From the NCBI GenBank assembly GCA_963801715.1, contig CAWDGB010000024.1, forward strand, positions 65,115 to 129,114: a stretch of 64,000 bases of DNA, read 5' to 3'. The notes under the pieces are model-generated. The model was not told where the DNA came from. It worked only from the letters and a program-made list of their open reading frames with translations, and ran no database searches. Position 1 is the first letter of the stretch. The number at the start of each line of letters is the position of its first letter. The position numbers and the translations under genes were made by a program. The DNA comes from CAVVJA01 sp963801715 (GTDB lineage: Bacteria; Actinomycetota; Actinomycetes; Mycobacteriales; Jatrophihabitantaceae). Positions 45,862 through 55,234 of the stretch are shown in pieces.

Positions 45862-47463
45862 ATGACCGATCACTACGACGTCATCGTTATCGGCTCGGGA
45901 GCCGGCGGCGGCACCGTAACGTATGCGCTCGCGCCCACGGGCGCGAAGGTGTTGCTTCTCGAGCGCGGCGGCTGGCTGCCCCGGGAGGCGGAGAACTGGA
46001 GCCCGGCTGCCGTGTGGGCCGAAGGGCGCTACCACAACTCCGGCAAGTGGACCGACCACGACGGCAAGCAGTTCAGCCCCAAGCAAAACTACTACGTGGG
46101 CGGTAACACCAAGTTCTACGGGGCGATCCTGTTCCGGTTCCGGGAGCGGGACTTCGAGGCGATCCAGCACGTCGACGGCATCTCACCCGAGTGGCCTATT
46201 CGGTATGCCGACCTGGAACCCTGGTACACCCGGGCCGAGCGGCTCTACCAGGTGCACGGCGAGCGGGGCACCGACCCGATCGAGCCGCCGGCCACCGAAC
46301 CCTACCCGTATCCGGCGATCAGCCATGAGCCGCGGATCGCCCAGCTGAACAGCGATCTGGCCGCCGCCGGGTTGCATCCCTTCCCGCTGCCCAACGGCAT
46401 CCTGATTGACGAGTCCGCGCCGGAACGCTCGGCCTGTGTGCGGTGCGCGACCTGCGACGGCTTCCCCTGCCTGGTCAACGGAAAAGCCGACGCTCAGGTC
46501 ATCTGCGTGCAGCCGGCGCTGCGCTACCCGAACGTCACTCTGCTCACCGGCGCGCTCGTCACCCGTCTGGACACTGACCCGTCCGGACGTTCGGTGAATC
46601 GGGTTGTCGTTGAACGCGACGGCGCGGTGGAGACCTACTCCGCTGACGTCGTGGTCGTCGCGGGCGGCGCGATCAACTCCGCGGCGCTACTGCTGCGATC
46701 CGCGAACGACCGGCATCGCCACGGCCTCGGGAACTCGTCCGGCGTCGTGGGCCGGCATCTGATGCTGCACAACAACTCGTCGCTGATCGCGTTCTCCACC
46801 ATGCCCAACCCGACGAAGTTCCAGAAGACGCTGGGCATCAACGACTTCTACTTCCGCGACCCCGACAGCGACTGGCCCTACCCGCTGGGCGCCATGCAGA
46901 TGCTCGGCAAGAGCGACGCCGTGCTGGTCGGCTTCGACGTGCCGGATGCGGCCGACCCGGCCGACCTGGCCCGCCACTCGATCGACTTCTGGCTCACCAC
47001 CGAAGATCTGCCGCTACCCGACAACCGGGTGACCCTCGGCCCGGACGGGAACATCCGGCTGAGCTATACCCCGACCAATCTCGAGGCGCACCAACGGCTG
47101 CGGGAGAAGTTCATGGGCCTGCTCGACACGATGCGCTGCCGCAACGAGGTATATGAGAACCGGCAGTACGCCGGTGGCCAGCTCGGCATCGGCGGGGTCG
47201 CCCACCAGAACGGCACGATCCGGTTCGGCAGCGACCCGGCGACGTCCGCGCTGGACCTGGACTGCAAGCTGCACGATCTGGACAACCTCTACGTCGCCGA
47301 CTCCAGCTTCTTCGTATCCGCGACCGCGGTGAACCCGACCCTGACGATCATCGCCAACGCGCTGCGCGTATCCGAGACAATCGCCCAGCGGCTGGGACAC
47401 AGCACGCTGGACGCACAGCCGCCGGCGCCCGGGCTGCCGGTTCTCACGACATCGGGCGCTTGA
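45862..47463 (+). CDS. GMC family FAD-dependent oxidoreductase with a cysteine cluster
   Basis: The 533-residue protein MTDHYDVIVIGSGAGGGTVT has the FAD-binding GSGAGGG loop, QNYYVGGNTKFYGAILFRFR (GMC signature), VVVAGGAINSAALLLRSAND and the C-terminal SATAVNPTLTIIANALRVSE. A CxxCxxCxxxxC set lies at SACVRCATCDGFPCLVNG, seen in membrane-partnered GMC dehydrogenases. No signal peptide. Typical substrates are sugars or polyols. Third gene of the operon, 10 bp after the cyclase gene. Confidence 0.92.
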   Translation: MTDHYDVIVIGSGAGGGTVTYALAPTGAKVLLLERGGWLPREAENWSPAAVWAEGRYHNSGKWTDHDGKQFSPKQNYYVGGNTKFYGAILFRFRERDFEAIQHVDGISPEWPIRYADLEPWYTRAERLYQVHGERGTDPIEPPATEPYPYPAISHEPRIAQLNSDLAAAGLHPFPLPNGILIDESAPERSACVRCATCDGFPCLVNGKADAQVICVQPALRYPNVTLLTGALVTRLDTDPSGRSVNRVVVERDGAVETYSADVVVVAGGAINSAALLLRSANDRHRHGLGNSSGVVGRHLMLHNNSSLIAFSTMPNPTKFQKTLGINDFYFRDPDSDWPYPLGAMQMLGKSDAVLVGFDVPDAADPADLARHSIDFWLTTEDLPLPDNRVTLGPDGNIRLSYTPTNLEAHQRLREKFMGLLDTMRCRNEVYENRQYAGGQLGIGGVAHQNGTIRFGSDPATSALDLDCKLHDLDNLYVADSSFFVSATAVNPTLTIIANALRVSETIAQRLGHSTLDAQPPAPGLPVLTTSGA

Positions 47464-48083
47464 TCCGATCACGGCTCTACCGGTTGCCGATCGACCGATC
47501 GAAGTCGACGGGGCCCCGGTCTACCGGCCGAGAGGACGCGCTGTACTTCACCGCTGTGCCGCGCGGCGGACGCAGGTGAAGCGTTCCGGAACCGGACCGT
47601 GTCACCATCGAGTGATGCCCAAGGCATGACCGCGACCTCGACGGCACTCATCATCTGCGACCAGGGGCCGCGCCGACCAAGCCCGGCTGAGCGGACTCGA
47701 CCACACTGGCTAGACCGTCACGTCCATCGACGCCTGGCACGGCCTAAAGGCTCAACTCGCCCAACGACGTGGTGGTCCAGCAGGGCGGCTCGATCTGGTT
47801 CAACCCCCCCCGACGGCTACATGCAGGGTCTCCGGCGCCACGAAAACCGGGTCCAGGTACGGAATGTCGAACTACACCAGCGTGTGTGCAAGCCGGGCGG
47901 AGTCACCTCGTAGCGGAGCGCCTTCATATGGCGGGCGATGGGTGCATGCTGCCAGCTGTGACTCGTCTTCGGTGATGCCGTCGCCGAGTGTGGGCCGCTA
48001 GCGGATGCGACCGACGACCGCGTCCGCTCGGTCGATCATGCTGGGAGCTGGCCAACCGGAGGACGGAGTGGCCTGGCTCGGGT
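47464..48083. other. Long intergenic stretch, nothing identified
   Basis: 620 bp. A short plus-strand frame near 47770 reads VVVQQGGSIWFNPPDGYM, possibly a fragment, but no family is recognisable and the flanks are frame-broken. Confidence 0.35.
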
Positions 48084-49313
48084 TCACATGGTCGTAGCAG
48101 TGACGGGTTGTCGATCGGTCTCGCCGACCGGCGCCCTGTCGCTGCGTCGTAGCAGCGTCAACGCCGTGACCGGGAAGATCAGCACCGACAGCAGCCCGGC
48201 GAATACGAGCGCCGCCGCGGTGACCGGTGAGATGCGGCCGAGCTGCACGCCGATCTGCGTTGCGGTGACGATGAACGGGAGCGAGGTGGCCTGCAGCAGC
48301 CCGGCCGCGATGGCAGATCGGCGGCCCAGCCCGCGGACGTAGAGCAGCGCCGGAATGCCGCGCACGAGCAGCAGCGCGAGCAGGAAGATCGGCACGCGCA
48401 GCAGCGCGGAGGGGTTGTCGAGCAGCCCTTTGAGGTCGAGCCGGATGCCGCTGCTGATGAAGAATACCGGGATGAGGAAGCCGAATCCGATTGCCTCGAG
48501 CTTCGTCCTGAAGCGCGGATGGCTCGCGGAGTCCCGATCGACGATGCTGACCACGACGCCGGCGAGGAATGCGCCGAGGATGCTTTCCAGCCCGAATCGC
48601 TCGGCCAGTGCGGTGAACGCGATGAGCAGCACGACCGCGAACCGCACCCGGATCTCCGCTGTGGTGTCTTGCAGCCGTAGCAGCACCGCGCCCAGGCGCA
48701 TCGAGCGGCCGGCACGAGACACCACGAGGCCGGTGATCCCGACCAGGACGGCGAATGCGATCACCAGCACGAGCCGGCTGCCGGTGCTGCCGCCCGATGC
48801 GGAGAAGAATAGTGACAGCAGCAGGATGGCGGAGAAGTCGGCGACGGTCGCCGCGACGATGGCTGTCTGCCCGACTTCCCCCTCGGACTGGCGGGCGTCT
48901 TTGAGCACGGGCACGATGAGCCCCAGCGACGTCGCCGACAGCGCGATCGCCAGCAACAGCGGGCTGCGCACCCAGCCGATGGCGTGAAAGCCAAGGCCGA
49001 TCGGCACACCGAGGGCGAGGGTGATCAGATAGCCGAGCAGCGCCAACCGCAACAACCGCCCGCGCAGGCGATGCGCGTCGATCTCCAGCCCGGACAGGAA
49101 CAGCAGGAAGGCCAGCCCGATGAGCGCGAGGATCTGCACGGGCAGATCGATCTTCACCCAGCCCAGCACCGACGGGCCGAGCACGATGCCGGCGACAATC
49201 TCGAGGATGACGGACGGCAGTCGTAGTCGTGGCGCGAAGCCGAGCGCCAGCGGAGCCGCGGCGGCGATGAGGCAGACGATGAACAGGTTGAGGAATGACA
49301 CGTCCGGCATCAT
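48084..49313 (-). CDS. CPA2-type monovalent cation:proton antiporter
   Basis: The 409-residue protein MMPDVSFLNLFIVCLIAAAA has about 12 membrane helices. The family core is present: LEIVAGIVLGPSVLGWVKID, FLLFLSGLEIDAHRLRGR and ATSLGLIVPVLKDARQSEGE; the membrane ends near VTALTLLRRSD. There is no C-terminal TrkA-N domain, so this is a short KefB/NapA-like antiporter. It lies 10 bp downstream of a flavin disulfide reductase on the same strand, suggesting a redox-linked operon. Confidence 0.9.
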   Translation of the reverse strand: MMPDVSFLNLFIVCLIAAAAPLALGFAPRLRLPSVILEIVAGIVLGPSVLGWVKIDLPVQILALIGLAFLLFLSGLEIDAHRLRGRLLRLALLGYLITLALGVPIGLGFHAIGWVRSPLLLAIALSATSLGLIVPVLKDARQSEGEVGQTAIVAATVADFSAILLLSLFFSASGGSTGSRLVLVIAFAVLVGITGLVVSRAGRSMRLGAVLLRLQDTTAEIRVRFAVVLLIAFTALAERFGLESILGAFLAGVVVSIVDRDSASHPRFRTKLEAIGFGFLIPVFFISSGIRLDLKGLLDNPSALLRVPIFLLALLLVRGIPALLYVRGLGRRSAIAAGLLQATSLPFIVTATQIGVQLGRISPVTAAALVFAGLLSVLIFPVTALTLLRRSDRAPVGETDRQPVTATTM

Positions 49314-49323
49314 GGCGGCGGCC

Positions 49324-50709
49324 TCACAATCCGTAGGTCTCGAGCAGGCGCAGCCATACCTCGCTGATCGTCGGGAAGGAGGGGACGGCATGCCATAGCC
49401 GGTCGAGGGGAACCTCGCCGGCGATGGCCACGGTCGCTGAGTGCAGCAGTTCCTGCACGCCGGGTCCGGTGAACGTCGCACCGACCAACACGCCCCGCGC
49501 CTCGTCGATGACGAGCTTGCTGGTTCCCTTGATGCCGTTGCCCTGGGTGTAGGCACCGGCCACATCGCCGGTCCCGTAGGTCACGGCGCGGACCGGCCGG
49601 CCAAGCTCCCGCGCCTCGGCCTCCGTCAGCCCCACCGCGCAGACCTGCGGATCGGTGAACGTCACCCGCGGTACGACGCTGCCGCTGGCCCGGTCGCGGG
49701 CGTCCTTGCCGAGGATGACATCAGCCGCGATGCGGCCCTGGTACTTGCCCATGTGGGTCAGTTGTGCGCGCCCGTTGCAGTCGCCGATCGCGTACAGCCA
49801 GCCGCCGTCCACGCCGACGGCACGCAGCTGGTCGTCCACGGTCACGAACCGGCCCGCGGTAAGCCCAACGGTGTCCAGCCCCAGCTCCTCAGTTGCGACC
49901 CGGCGGCCGGCCGCGACGAGCAGCTCGTCTGCCTCGTGATGCTGGCCACCGGTCAACTCGACCACGACCGGACCGTCCGACCGCTTTCGATGCACCCGCT
50001 CCACGGAGGCACCCAGCACGACGGCGACGCCCTCGGCCTGCAGGGCGGCCTGCACCTCGTCTCCGGCGAACGGCTCCTCCCGGAACAGCAGCCGAGGGGC
50101 CACCTCGATGACGCTGACCTGCTCGCACCCTAGCCGCCGGTAGGCCTGGGCCATCTCCACACCGATCGCGCCGCCACCGAGCACGAGCAGCCGCCGTGGC
50201 AGCGCCTTCACCGCGGTCGCGTCGCGGTTATCCCACGGCTGTGCCTCGGCCAGCCCGGGAATCGGCGGCAGCGCCGGACGCGTCCCGGTGGCGAGTACCA
50301 CCGCTCGCCGCGCGGTGACCCGTCGCTGCCCGCCGCCGTCGGTAACGACTACGGTGCGCGCGCCGTCCAACCGGCCGGTCCCCCGGATCAGTTCAATCCC
50401 ATGGTCGCGCAGCCAGGGCAGCTGGCCCTCATCGCTCCAGCTGCTGGTCATGTAGTCCCGCTGGGCCAAGGCGGCGACGAGATCGATCTCGCCGGTCACG
50501 GCGGCTGCAGCGCCGGGGACGCGCCGCGCCGCCGCTAGCACATCGCCGGGGCGGATCAACGTCTTGCTGGGCACGCAGCCCCAATACGAGCACTCGCCGC
50601 CCACCAGCTCCCGTTCAACCAGGGCCACGGACAATCCACCGTCGGCGCAGCGCCCAGCCAGCACCTCACCCGCCGGGCCGGCTCCTATGACCACGACGTC
50701 GTAATTCAT
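49324..50709 (-). CDS. Pyridine nucleotide-disulfide oxidoreductase, mercuric reductase/lipoamide dehydrogenase-like
   Basis: The 461-residue protein starts at ATG 50707-50709 (MNYDVVVIGAGPAGEVLAGR) after GAGGGAG. The redox-active pair lies in GGECSYWGCVPSKTLIRPGD (CxxxxC). A second nucleotide-binding motif is RRLLVLGGGAIGVEMAQAYR, and the C-terminal dimerisation domain includes THMGKYQGRIAADVI and LLHSATVAIAGEV. It lacks the extra C-terminal Cys pair of true mercuric reductases. Substrate unknown. Confidence 0.9.
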   Translation of the reverse strand: MNYDVVVIGAGPAGEVLAGRCADGGLSVALVERELVGGECSYWGCVPSKTLIRPGDVLAAARRVPGAAAAVTGEIDLVAALAQRDYMTSSWSDEGQLPWLRDHGIELIRGTGRLDGARTVVVTDGGGQRRVTARRAVVLATGTRPALPPIPGLAEAQPWDNRDATAVKALPRRLLVLGGGAIGVEMAQAYRRLGCEQVSVIEVAPRLLFREEPFAGDEVQAALQAEGVAVVLGASVERVHRKRSDGPVVVELTGGQHHEADELLVAAGRRVATEELGLDTVGLTAGRFVTVDDQLRAVGVDGGWLYAIGDCNGRAQLTHMGKYQGRIAADVILGKDARDRASGSVVPRVTFTDPQVCAVGLTEAEARELGRPVRAVTYGTGDVAGAYTQGNGIKGTSKLVIDEARGVLVGATFTGPGVQELLHSATVAIAGEVPLDRLWHAVPSFPTISEVWLRLLETYGL

Positions 50710-50838
50710 GTGCGCTCCCTCATCCGGCGTATCGCTCCCTTGTGTCTCGCCGACGTCGCGGGTGTTACGCCGGCGTCCTCGTGTAACGCGGGCGCCGCTG
50801 GCGAGTCTGCACAGCAACAGACCAGTGAGGAGTTCGCC

Positions 50839-52669
50839 ATGTCCCAGACGGCTATCGCCGATCACGCGCTGATCTCTGACCGCCACTCGAGCGCCTTGGT
50901 GACCACAGCCGGTTCGGTGGAGTGGTTGAGCTTTCCCCGCTTCGACAGCCCGTCCGTGTTCGGACGGCTCCTCGGTGAGGCCGCGGGGCACTGGCAGATC
51001 CAGCCGGCCGGTGAGTGGCGCAGCAGCCGCCGCTACGTCGACCGGACGCTCGTGCTGGAGACCACGTTCACCACCGAGACCGGGACCGTCGCCCTCACCG
51101 ACCTGCTGGCGATGGGGCCGGACAACGGTGGGCACCGACTCGGCCGGGACGTACCGCATCTGTTGGTGCGCCGGGTGGCTTGCACCGCCGGTGAGGTGGA
51201 GCTGGACGTGTCGTACGAGCCGAGGCCGGAGTATGGCTTGGTTGTGCCGCTGCTGTCAGTAGTGGACGGCGGGATCACCGCTCGCGGTGGTGCGGATTGG
51301 TTGGTGCTGACCACTCCCCTGAAGCTCGAGATAGCCAGGTCGCGGGCTCACGGCACGACGACGTTGTACGCCGGCGACACCGCGTACTTCGCGTTACACC
51401 GCTCCACACTGGAGCAGACACCGGCGCGCATCTGGTCGCAGGACGAGCTCGCCGCACAGGTCGACAACACCATCGGCGCGTGGCAGTCGTGGTCCGCGTT
51501 GCATCAGGCCTACGACGGACCGTGGGCCGATCTGGTGCACCACAGCGGCCGGGTGCTGCAGGGGCTGTCCTTCCAGCCCAGCGGAGCGATCGTCGCCGCG
51601 GCGACCACCTCACTACCCGAGGGCGTCGGCGGTGAACGGAACTGGGACTACCGCTACTCGTGGGTGCGGGACTGCCAGCTTCACCATGGAGGCGTTATGG
51701 GTGGCCGCTTGCCCCGACGAGGCCGAGGACTTCTTCGCCTTCATGGCGACCGCGGCGGCATCCGGGGTGGGCCCCGACGAGGGCCTGCAGATCATGTTCG
51801 GCGTCGGCGGCGAACATGACCTGACCGAACGGGAACTTCCGCACCTGGAGGGATGGCGGGACAGCCGTCCCGTCCGAGTGGGGAACGGCGCCTGGAGCCA
51901 GCAGCAGATCGACGTGTACGGCGAGCTGCTCGGTGCCGCGCACCGGCTAGCCGACCAGATCGGGAAGATCGACGACGACACGAAGAGGTTCTTGATTGCT
52001 TGCGCCGATACCGCGGCGATCCGCTGGCGGGAGAAGGACCAGGGCATTTGGGAGGTGCGCGGCGACCCGCAGCATTTCCTGTATTCCAAGGTCATGTGCT
52101 GGGTGGCGCTCGACCGGGCGATCACCCTGGCGGACCTGTTAGGCGCCGGCGACCGGGTCGATCGGTGGAAGGCCAGCCGGGACGAGATCTGGGAGACCGT
52201 CGTCCGGGACGGGTGGAGCGACGAGGCTGGCGCGTTCACGCAGTACGTCGGCTCGACGGCGCTGGATGCGTCGAACCTGATGATGCCGATCGTCGGATTC
52301 CTACCCGCGAACGACCCGCGGATGCTCGCCACGATCGACGCGATCGCCGAGCGGCTGACCGACGAACGCGGACTGGTGTACCGCTACCGCACACAGGAGG
52401 GCGTGGACGGCCTCGCTGGCGAGGAAGGAACATTCCTGCTATGCACCTTCTGGCTCGCCCAGGCGCTGGCCCAGTCCGGTCAGGTCGAGCGCGCCAAAGC
52501 CGTGTTCGAGAAAGCGGTCGCCTTCGTGAACGACGTCGGACTGCTCGCCGAAGAGATCGATCCGCAGACCGGCGAACTGCTCGGCAACTTCCCGCAGGCG
52601 TTCAGCCACATCGGCCTGGTCAACGCCGCCTGGGCGATCGCCGAGGCGCAGCGCCGCGCCACCGCGTGA
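50839..52669 (+). CDS. GH15 glucoamylase/trehalase-like protein, one-base shift in the middle
   Basis: The start is ATG 50839 (MSQTAIADHALISDRHSSAL) with GAGGAG. The N-terminal beta-sandwich (TTAGSVEWLSFPRFDSPSVF) leads to the catalytic domain at GERNWDYRYSWVRDC. As read the frame breaks there; removing one base near 51675 gives FTMEALWVAACPDEAEDFFA and the rest, including ALWVALDRAITLADLLG-like helices and GNFPQAFSHIGLVNAAWAIA. Total is 609 residues, as expected. Substrates are alpha-glucans or trehalose. It is divergent from the disulfide reductase gene. Confidence 0.9.
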
Positions 52670-52755
52670 CCTCGGGCGATGACCTCGGCCCCAACGTCCA
52701 GAATTGGCACAGGTAGCCGAGATCATCCGGTGAACTTGAAGGGCTGGACCTTTCC

Positions 52756-53013
52756 ATGAGCGTCGAACCTGGTATGACGATCCGCTGCCAAGAGGTCGTC
52801 GAGCTCATCACCGACTACCTGGAAGGGCAGCTCGACGAGACGACCCGCACCGAGCTCGAGGCGCATCTGCCGCTGTGCGAAGGCTGCGACGAGTATCTAC
52901 GACAGATGCGCACGACGATCCAGGCGCTGGGCCACGTACCGCTCGACAGCCTGTCCGAGACCGCGCAGGCTGACCTGCTCGCGGCTTTCCGTGACTTTCC
53001 CGTCCGGCCGTAA
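52756..53013 (+). CDS. Anti-sigma factor with zinc-binding HC2 domain
   Basis: The 85-residue protein MSVEPGMTIRCQEVVELITD has the zinc-binding anti-sigma motif EAHLPLCEGCDEYL (HxxxCxxC) and no membrane helix. The nearest sigma gene is 730 bp downstream and is not directly coupled; the DM13 remnant and a small convergent gene lie between, so the pair may have been separated by rearrangement. Confidence 0.88.
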   Translation: MSVEPGMTIRCQEVVELITDYLEGQLDETTRTELEAHLPLCEGCDEYLRQMRTTIQALGHVPLDSLSETAQADLLAAFRDFPVRP

Positions 53014-53114
53014 CGATTCTCAGGCGGTCCGGCACTCCTGGTCACGCAGACGACCATCGAGAGAGCCGCCCGCCGGCTGGCAGGCATGCCGCGCAGCTCA
53101 TTTGTGGTCCAGGC

Positions 53115-53369
53115 GTGGCTGCGCTCGGGGCTGCGATTTTCTTCGCCTGGAAACCCGGGGTCGCGGTATCGGCAATCGCCAGCGCGTTCGTCGGTCCGAC
53201 GCACGACCGGAGCGACCCCGACGGCGGAACGCGACTGAACCGGCTGCGCGGCAGCCGAGGCAACCAGAACTATCCCGTTCCGGCTGATGTGCAGCTCGGT
53301 CGTCCGCCGACGGTGCTGATCTGGTGCCGGGCCTTCACGGTCCCAGTCGCCGCGGCCACGTTGCGCTGA
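53115..53369 (+). pseudogene. DM13-domain protein remnant
   Basis: An N-terminal hydrophobic stretch (AALGAAIFFAWKPG) is followed after only about 25 residues by RGSRGNQNYPVPADVQLG and TVLIWCRAFTVPVAAATL, the C-terminal half of the extracytoplasmic DM13 electron-transfer-like domain with its conserved Cys. The first half of the domain is missing, so it is internally deleted. Confidence 0.6.
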
Positions 53370-53376
53370 CCGATCG

Positions 53377-53604
53377 TTACGGCAGGAACGCGGCCGGCGC
53401 GACCGGGAACGACTCCACGTCGAGCAGATCCAGTCCGAACTCCCGTATCCGGTCGAGAACGCCGTACAGCGCTGAGGCGTCTACGCACACGCCGGACAGC
53501 ACTGTGTTGCCATGCTCCGACTCAACGTGCATCGGGTCGAAGACTGTCGCGAACCGGTCGCTCAGGGTGCCTCGGATCCTGATCCGGTAGAAGCGTCGCG
53601 CCAC
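53377..53604 (-). CDS. Small conserved hypothetical protein
   Basis: The 75-residue product begins MARRFYRIRIRGTLSDRFAT and has an alternating beta/alpha pattern ending in VLDRIREFGLDLLDVESFPV, like a ferredoxin-type fold. Similar small proteins (RIRGRLS...ALYGVLDRI) are scattered in actinobacteria with no known role. GTG start with weak ribosome site. Confidence 0.62.
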   Translation of the reverse strand: MARRFYRIRIRGTLSDRFATVFDPMHVESEHGNTVLSGVCVDASALYGVLDRIREFGLDLLDVESFPVAPAAFLP

Positions 53605-53652
53605 GCCACCAGGGTGCAGGGCGAGACTCCGTGAGTCATCGCCCGGAAGGTC

Positions 53653-53670
53653 ATCTCACCCGGGTGAGAT
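53653..53670. promoter_or_regulatory. Perfect 18-bp palindrome upstream of the ECF sigma gene
   Basis: ATCTCACCCGGGTGAGAT is its own reverse complement and lies 75 bp before the sigma start. This is the size and symmetry of a TetR/MarR-type operator. No regulator gene is adjacent. Confidence 0.55.
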
Positions 53671-53745
53671 TCACGCCGGGGGGAGGCAGCGGCGGACCGG
53701 CTGCGGCAGGCTCTAGCCCAGGTGAATTGGCATCAGGGGGTCGGC

Positions 53746-54423
53746 ATGTCGGAGCTCATCGAGCAGACAGGTCCAGGCACCGCCGCGAGCAGTCAAGGCG
53801 TCGACAGCGAAGATGTCCTGCTCAACCGCCTGCGGTCCGGGGATGAAGCCGCCTTCGCCCACCTGGTCGATCAGTGGTCGCCGGTGATGCTGCGGGTGGC
53901 GCGCAGCTTCGTCGCCAACCGGCAGTCGGCGGAGGACGTCGTACAAGACACCTGGCTCGGCCTGATCAACGGTCTGGCTCGCTTCGAGGCCCGGTCGTCC
54001 CTGCGCAGCTGGACATTCTCTATCCTGATCAACCGAGCAAAGACCCGCGGCGTGCGCGAAGCGCGCATGGTCGCCTCGGCCGGACTGACGGGCGCCGAAG
54101 CCCGTCTACCAGCCGTAGACCCGGCGCGGTTCCAGGGGCCGGACGGTGCCTATCCCGGGCACTGGACATCCACCGGGTCACCCCGGCGGTGGGACGAGCC
54201 CGAAGGGCGGGCGCTGGCCCGCGAGACGCTGAACGTTGTCGATCAGGCCCTTGACGGCCTGCCGGAACGGCAGCGGCTCGTGGTCACGATGCGCGACGTG
54301 CACGGGATGAGCGCCGACGAAGTATGCGCCGCCCTTGAGCTGTCGCAGCAAAACCAGCGCGTCCTGCTGCACCGCGGCCGCAGCGTGCTGCGCACCGTCC
54401 TGGAGGGCTATCACGGTGGGTGA
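53746..54423 (+). CDS. ECF-family RNA polymerase sigma factor
   Basis: The 225-residue protein starts at ATG 53746 (MSELIEQTGPGTAASSQGVD) with AGGGGG upstream. Region 2 is LLNRLRSGDEAAFAHLVDQW to QSAEDVVQDTWLGLINGLAR; region 4 is LDGLPERQRLVVTMRDVHGM followed by an HTH (SADEVCAALELSQQNQRVLL). The stop overlaps the GTG of the next SDR gene, so they are coupled. A coupled anti-sigma gene is absent at the 3' end, but an HC2 protein lies upstream. Confidence 0.92.
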   Translation: MSELIEQTGPGTAASSQGVDSEDVLLNRLRSGDEAAFAHLVDQWSPVMLRVARSFVANRQSAEDVVQDTWLGLINGLARFEARSSLRSWTFSILINRAKTRGVREARMVASAGLTGAEARLPAVDPARFQGPDGAYPGHWTSTGSPRRWDEPEGRALARETLNVVDQALDGLPERQRLVVTMRDVHGMSADEVCAALELSQQNQRVLLHRGRSVLRTVLEGYHGG

Positions 54424-55234
54424 TCAGGTCCGGGGGGCTGAGCTGGCCGGACAGGCCGCGCTCGTCACCGGAGCGGCATCAGGCATCGGCCGGGCCTGCG
54501 CCGTGGCCTTAGCTGCCGGGGGCATCCGTTGCGCTGATCGACATCGACAAGTGCGGACTCGAGGCCACTGCCCCGAGATTCGCGACGCCGGCGCCGACGC
54601 GTTAACCATCGCGGCGGACGTTACCGATCTGGATGCAATCGCCTCAGCGGTTGCACGACTAGTCGCGCGATTCGGCCGGCTCGACGCAGCGCACAATAAT
54701 GCCGGCATCGCCGGACCCTACCTGCCACTGGATGACTACCCCGCCGGCGAGTTCCTGGGGGTGCTGCAGGTCGATCTCATCGGCGTGTGGCATTGCATGC
54801 GGGCCGAGATCGCCCAGATGCGCCGCCAGAGATCCGGAGCCATCGTCAATACCTCGTCGATGCTCGGCGCGGCCGCGATACCGAACAACGGGCCCTACGT
54901 TGCGACTAAGCACGCAGTGAACGGTCTGACCCGCACCGCCGCGCTGGAACTAGGCACGACAGGTATTCGGGTGAACACATTGGCCCCGGGCGTGACGCGG
55001 ACCGGGATGACATCCAGGCTGAGCGACGAGCTGCTGCGTGCCATGTCGTTGAGTCGCATGGCCGAGCCGGACGAGGTTGCGGCCGCCGCCGTGTGGCTGT
55101 GCTCGCCGCAAGCCTCCTACGTCACGGGCGCGGTGCTCGTCGCCGACGGCGGGTGGCTGTCGCGTTACAGCAGGCCCTGCTCACGGGCCCGGATCACCGC
55201 TTCGCCGCGGGATTCTGCGCCTAGCTTGCGGTAG
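54416..55234 (+). CDS. Short-chain dehydrogenase, with a compensated frame error
   Basis: GTG 54416 gives MGDQVRGAELAGQAALVTGA with the cofactor loop TGAASGIG. Between about 54525 and 54580 the frame is shifted: the expected ASVALIDIDKCGLEAT is readable in the next frame, so one extra G near 54525 and one missing base near 54575 cancel. NNAGIAGPYLPLDDYP, VNTSSMLGAAAIPNNGPYVA/TK and VLVADGGWLSR follow. The stop as read lies inside the convergent LuxR gene, giving a 70-bp tail overlap; the true stop may be nearer 55165. Confidence 0.85.
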   Translation: MGDQVRGAELAGQAALVTGAASGIGRACAVALAAGGIRCADRHRQVRTRGHCPEIRDAGADALTIAADVTDLDAIASAVARLVARFGRLDAAHNNAGIAGPYLPLDDYPAGEFLGVLQVDLIGVWHCMRAEIAQMRRQRSGAIVNTSSMLGAAAIPNNGPYVATKHAVNGLTRTAALELGTTGIRVNTLAPGVTRTGMTSRLSDELLRAMSLSRMAEPDEVAAAAVWLCSPQASYVTGAVLVADGGWLSRYSRPCSRARITASPRDSAPSLR

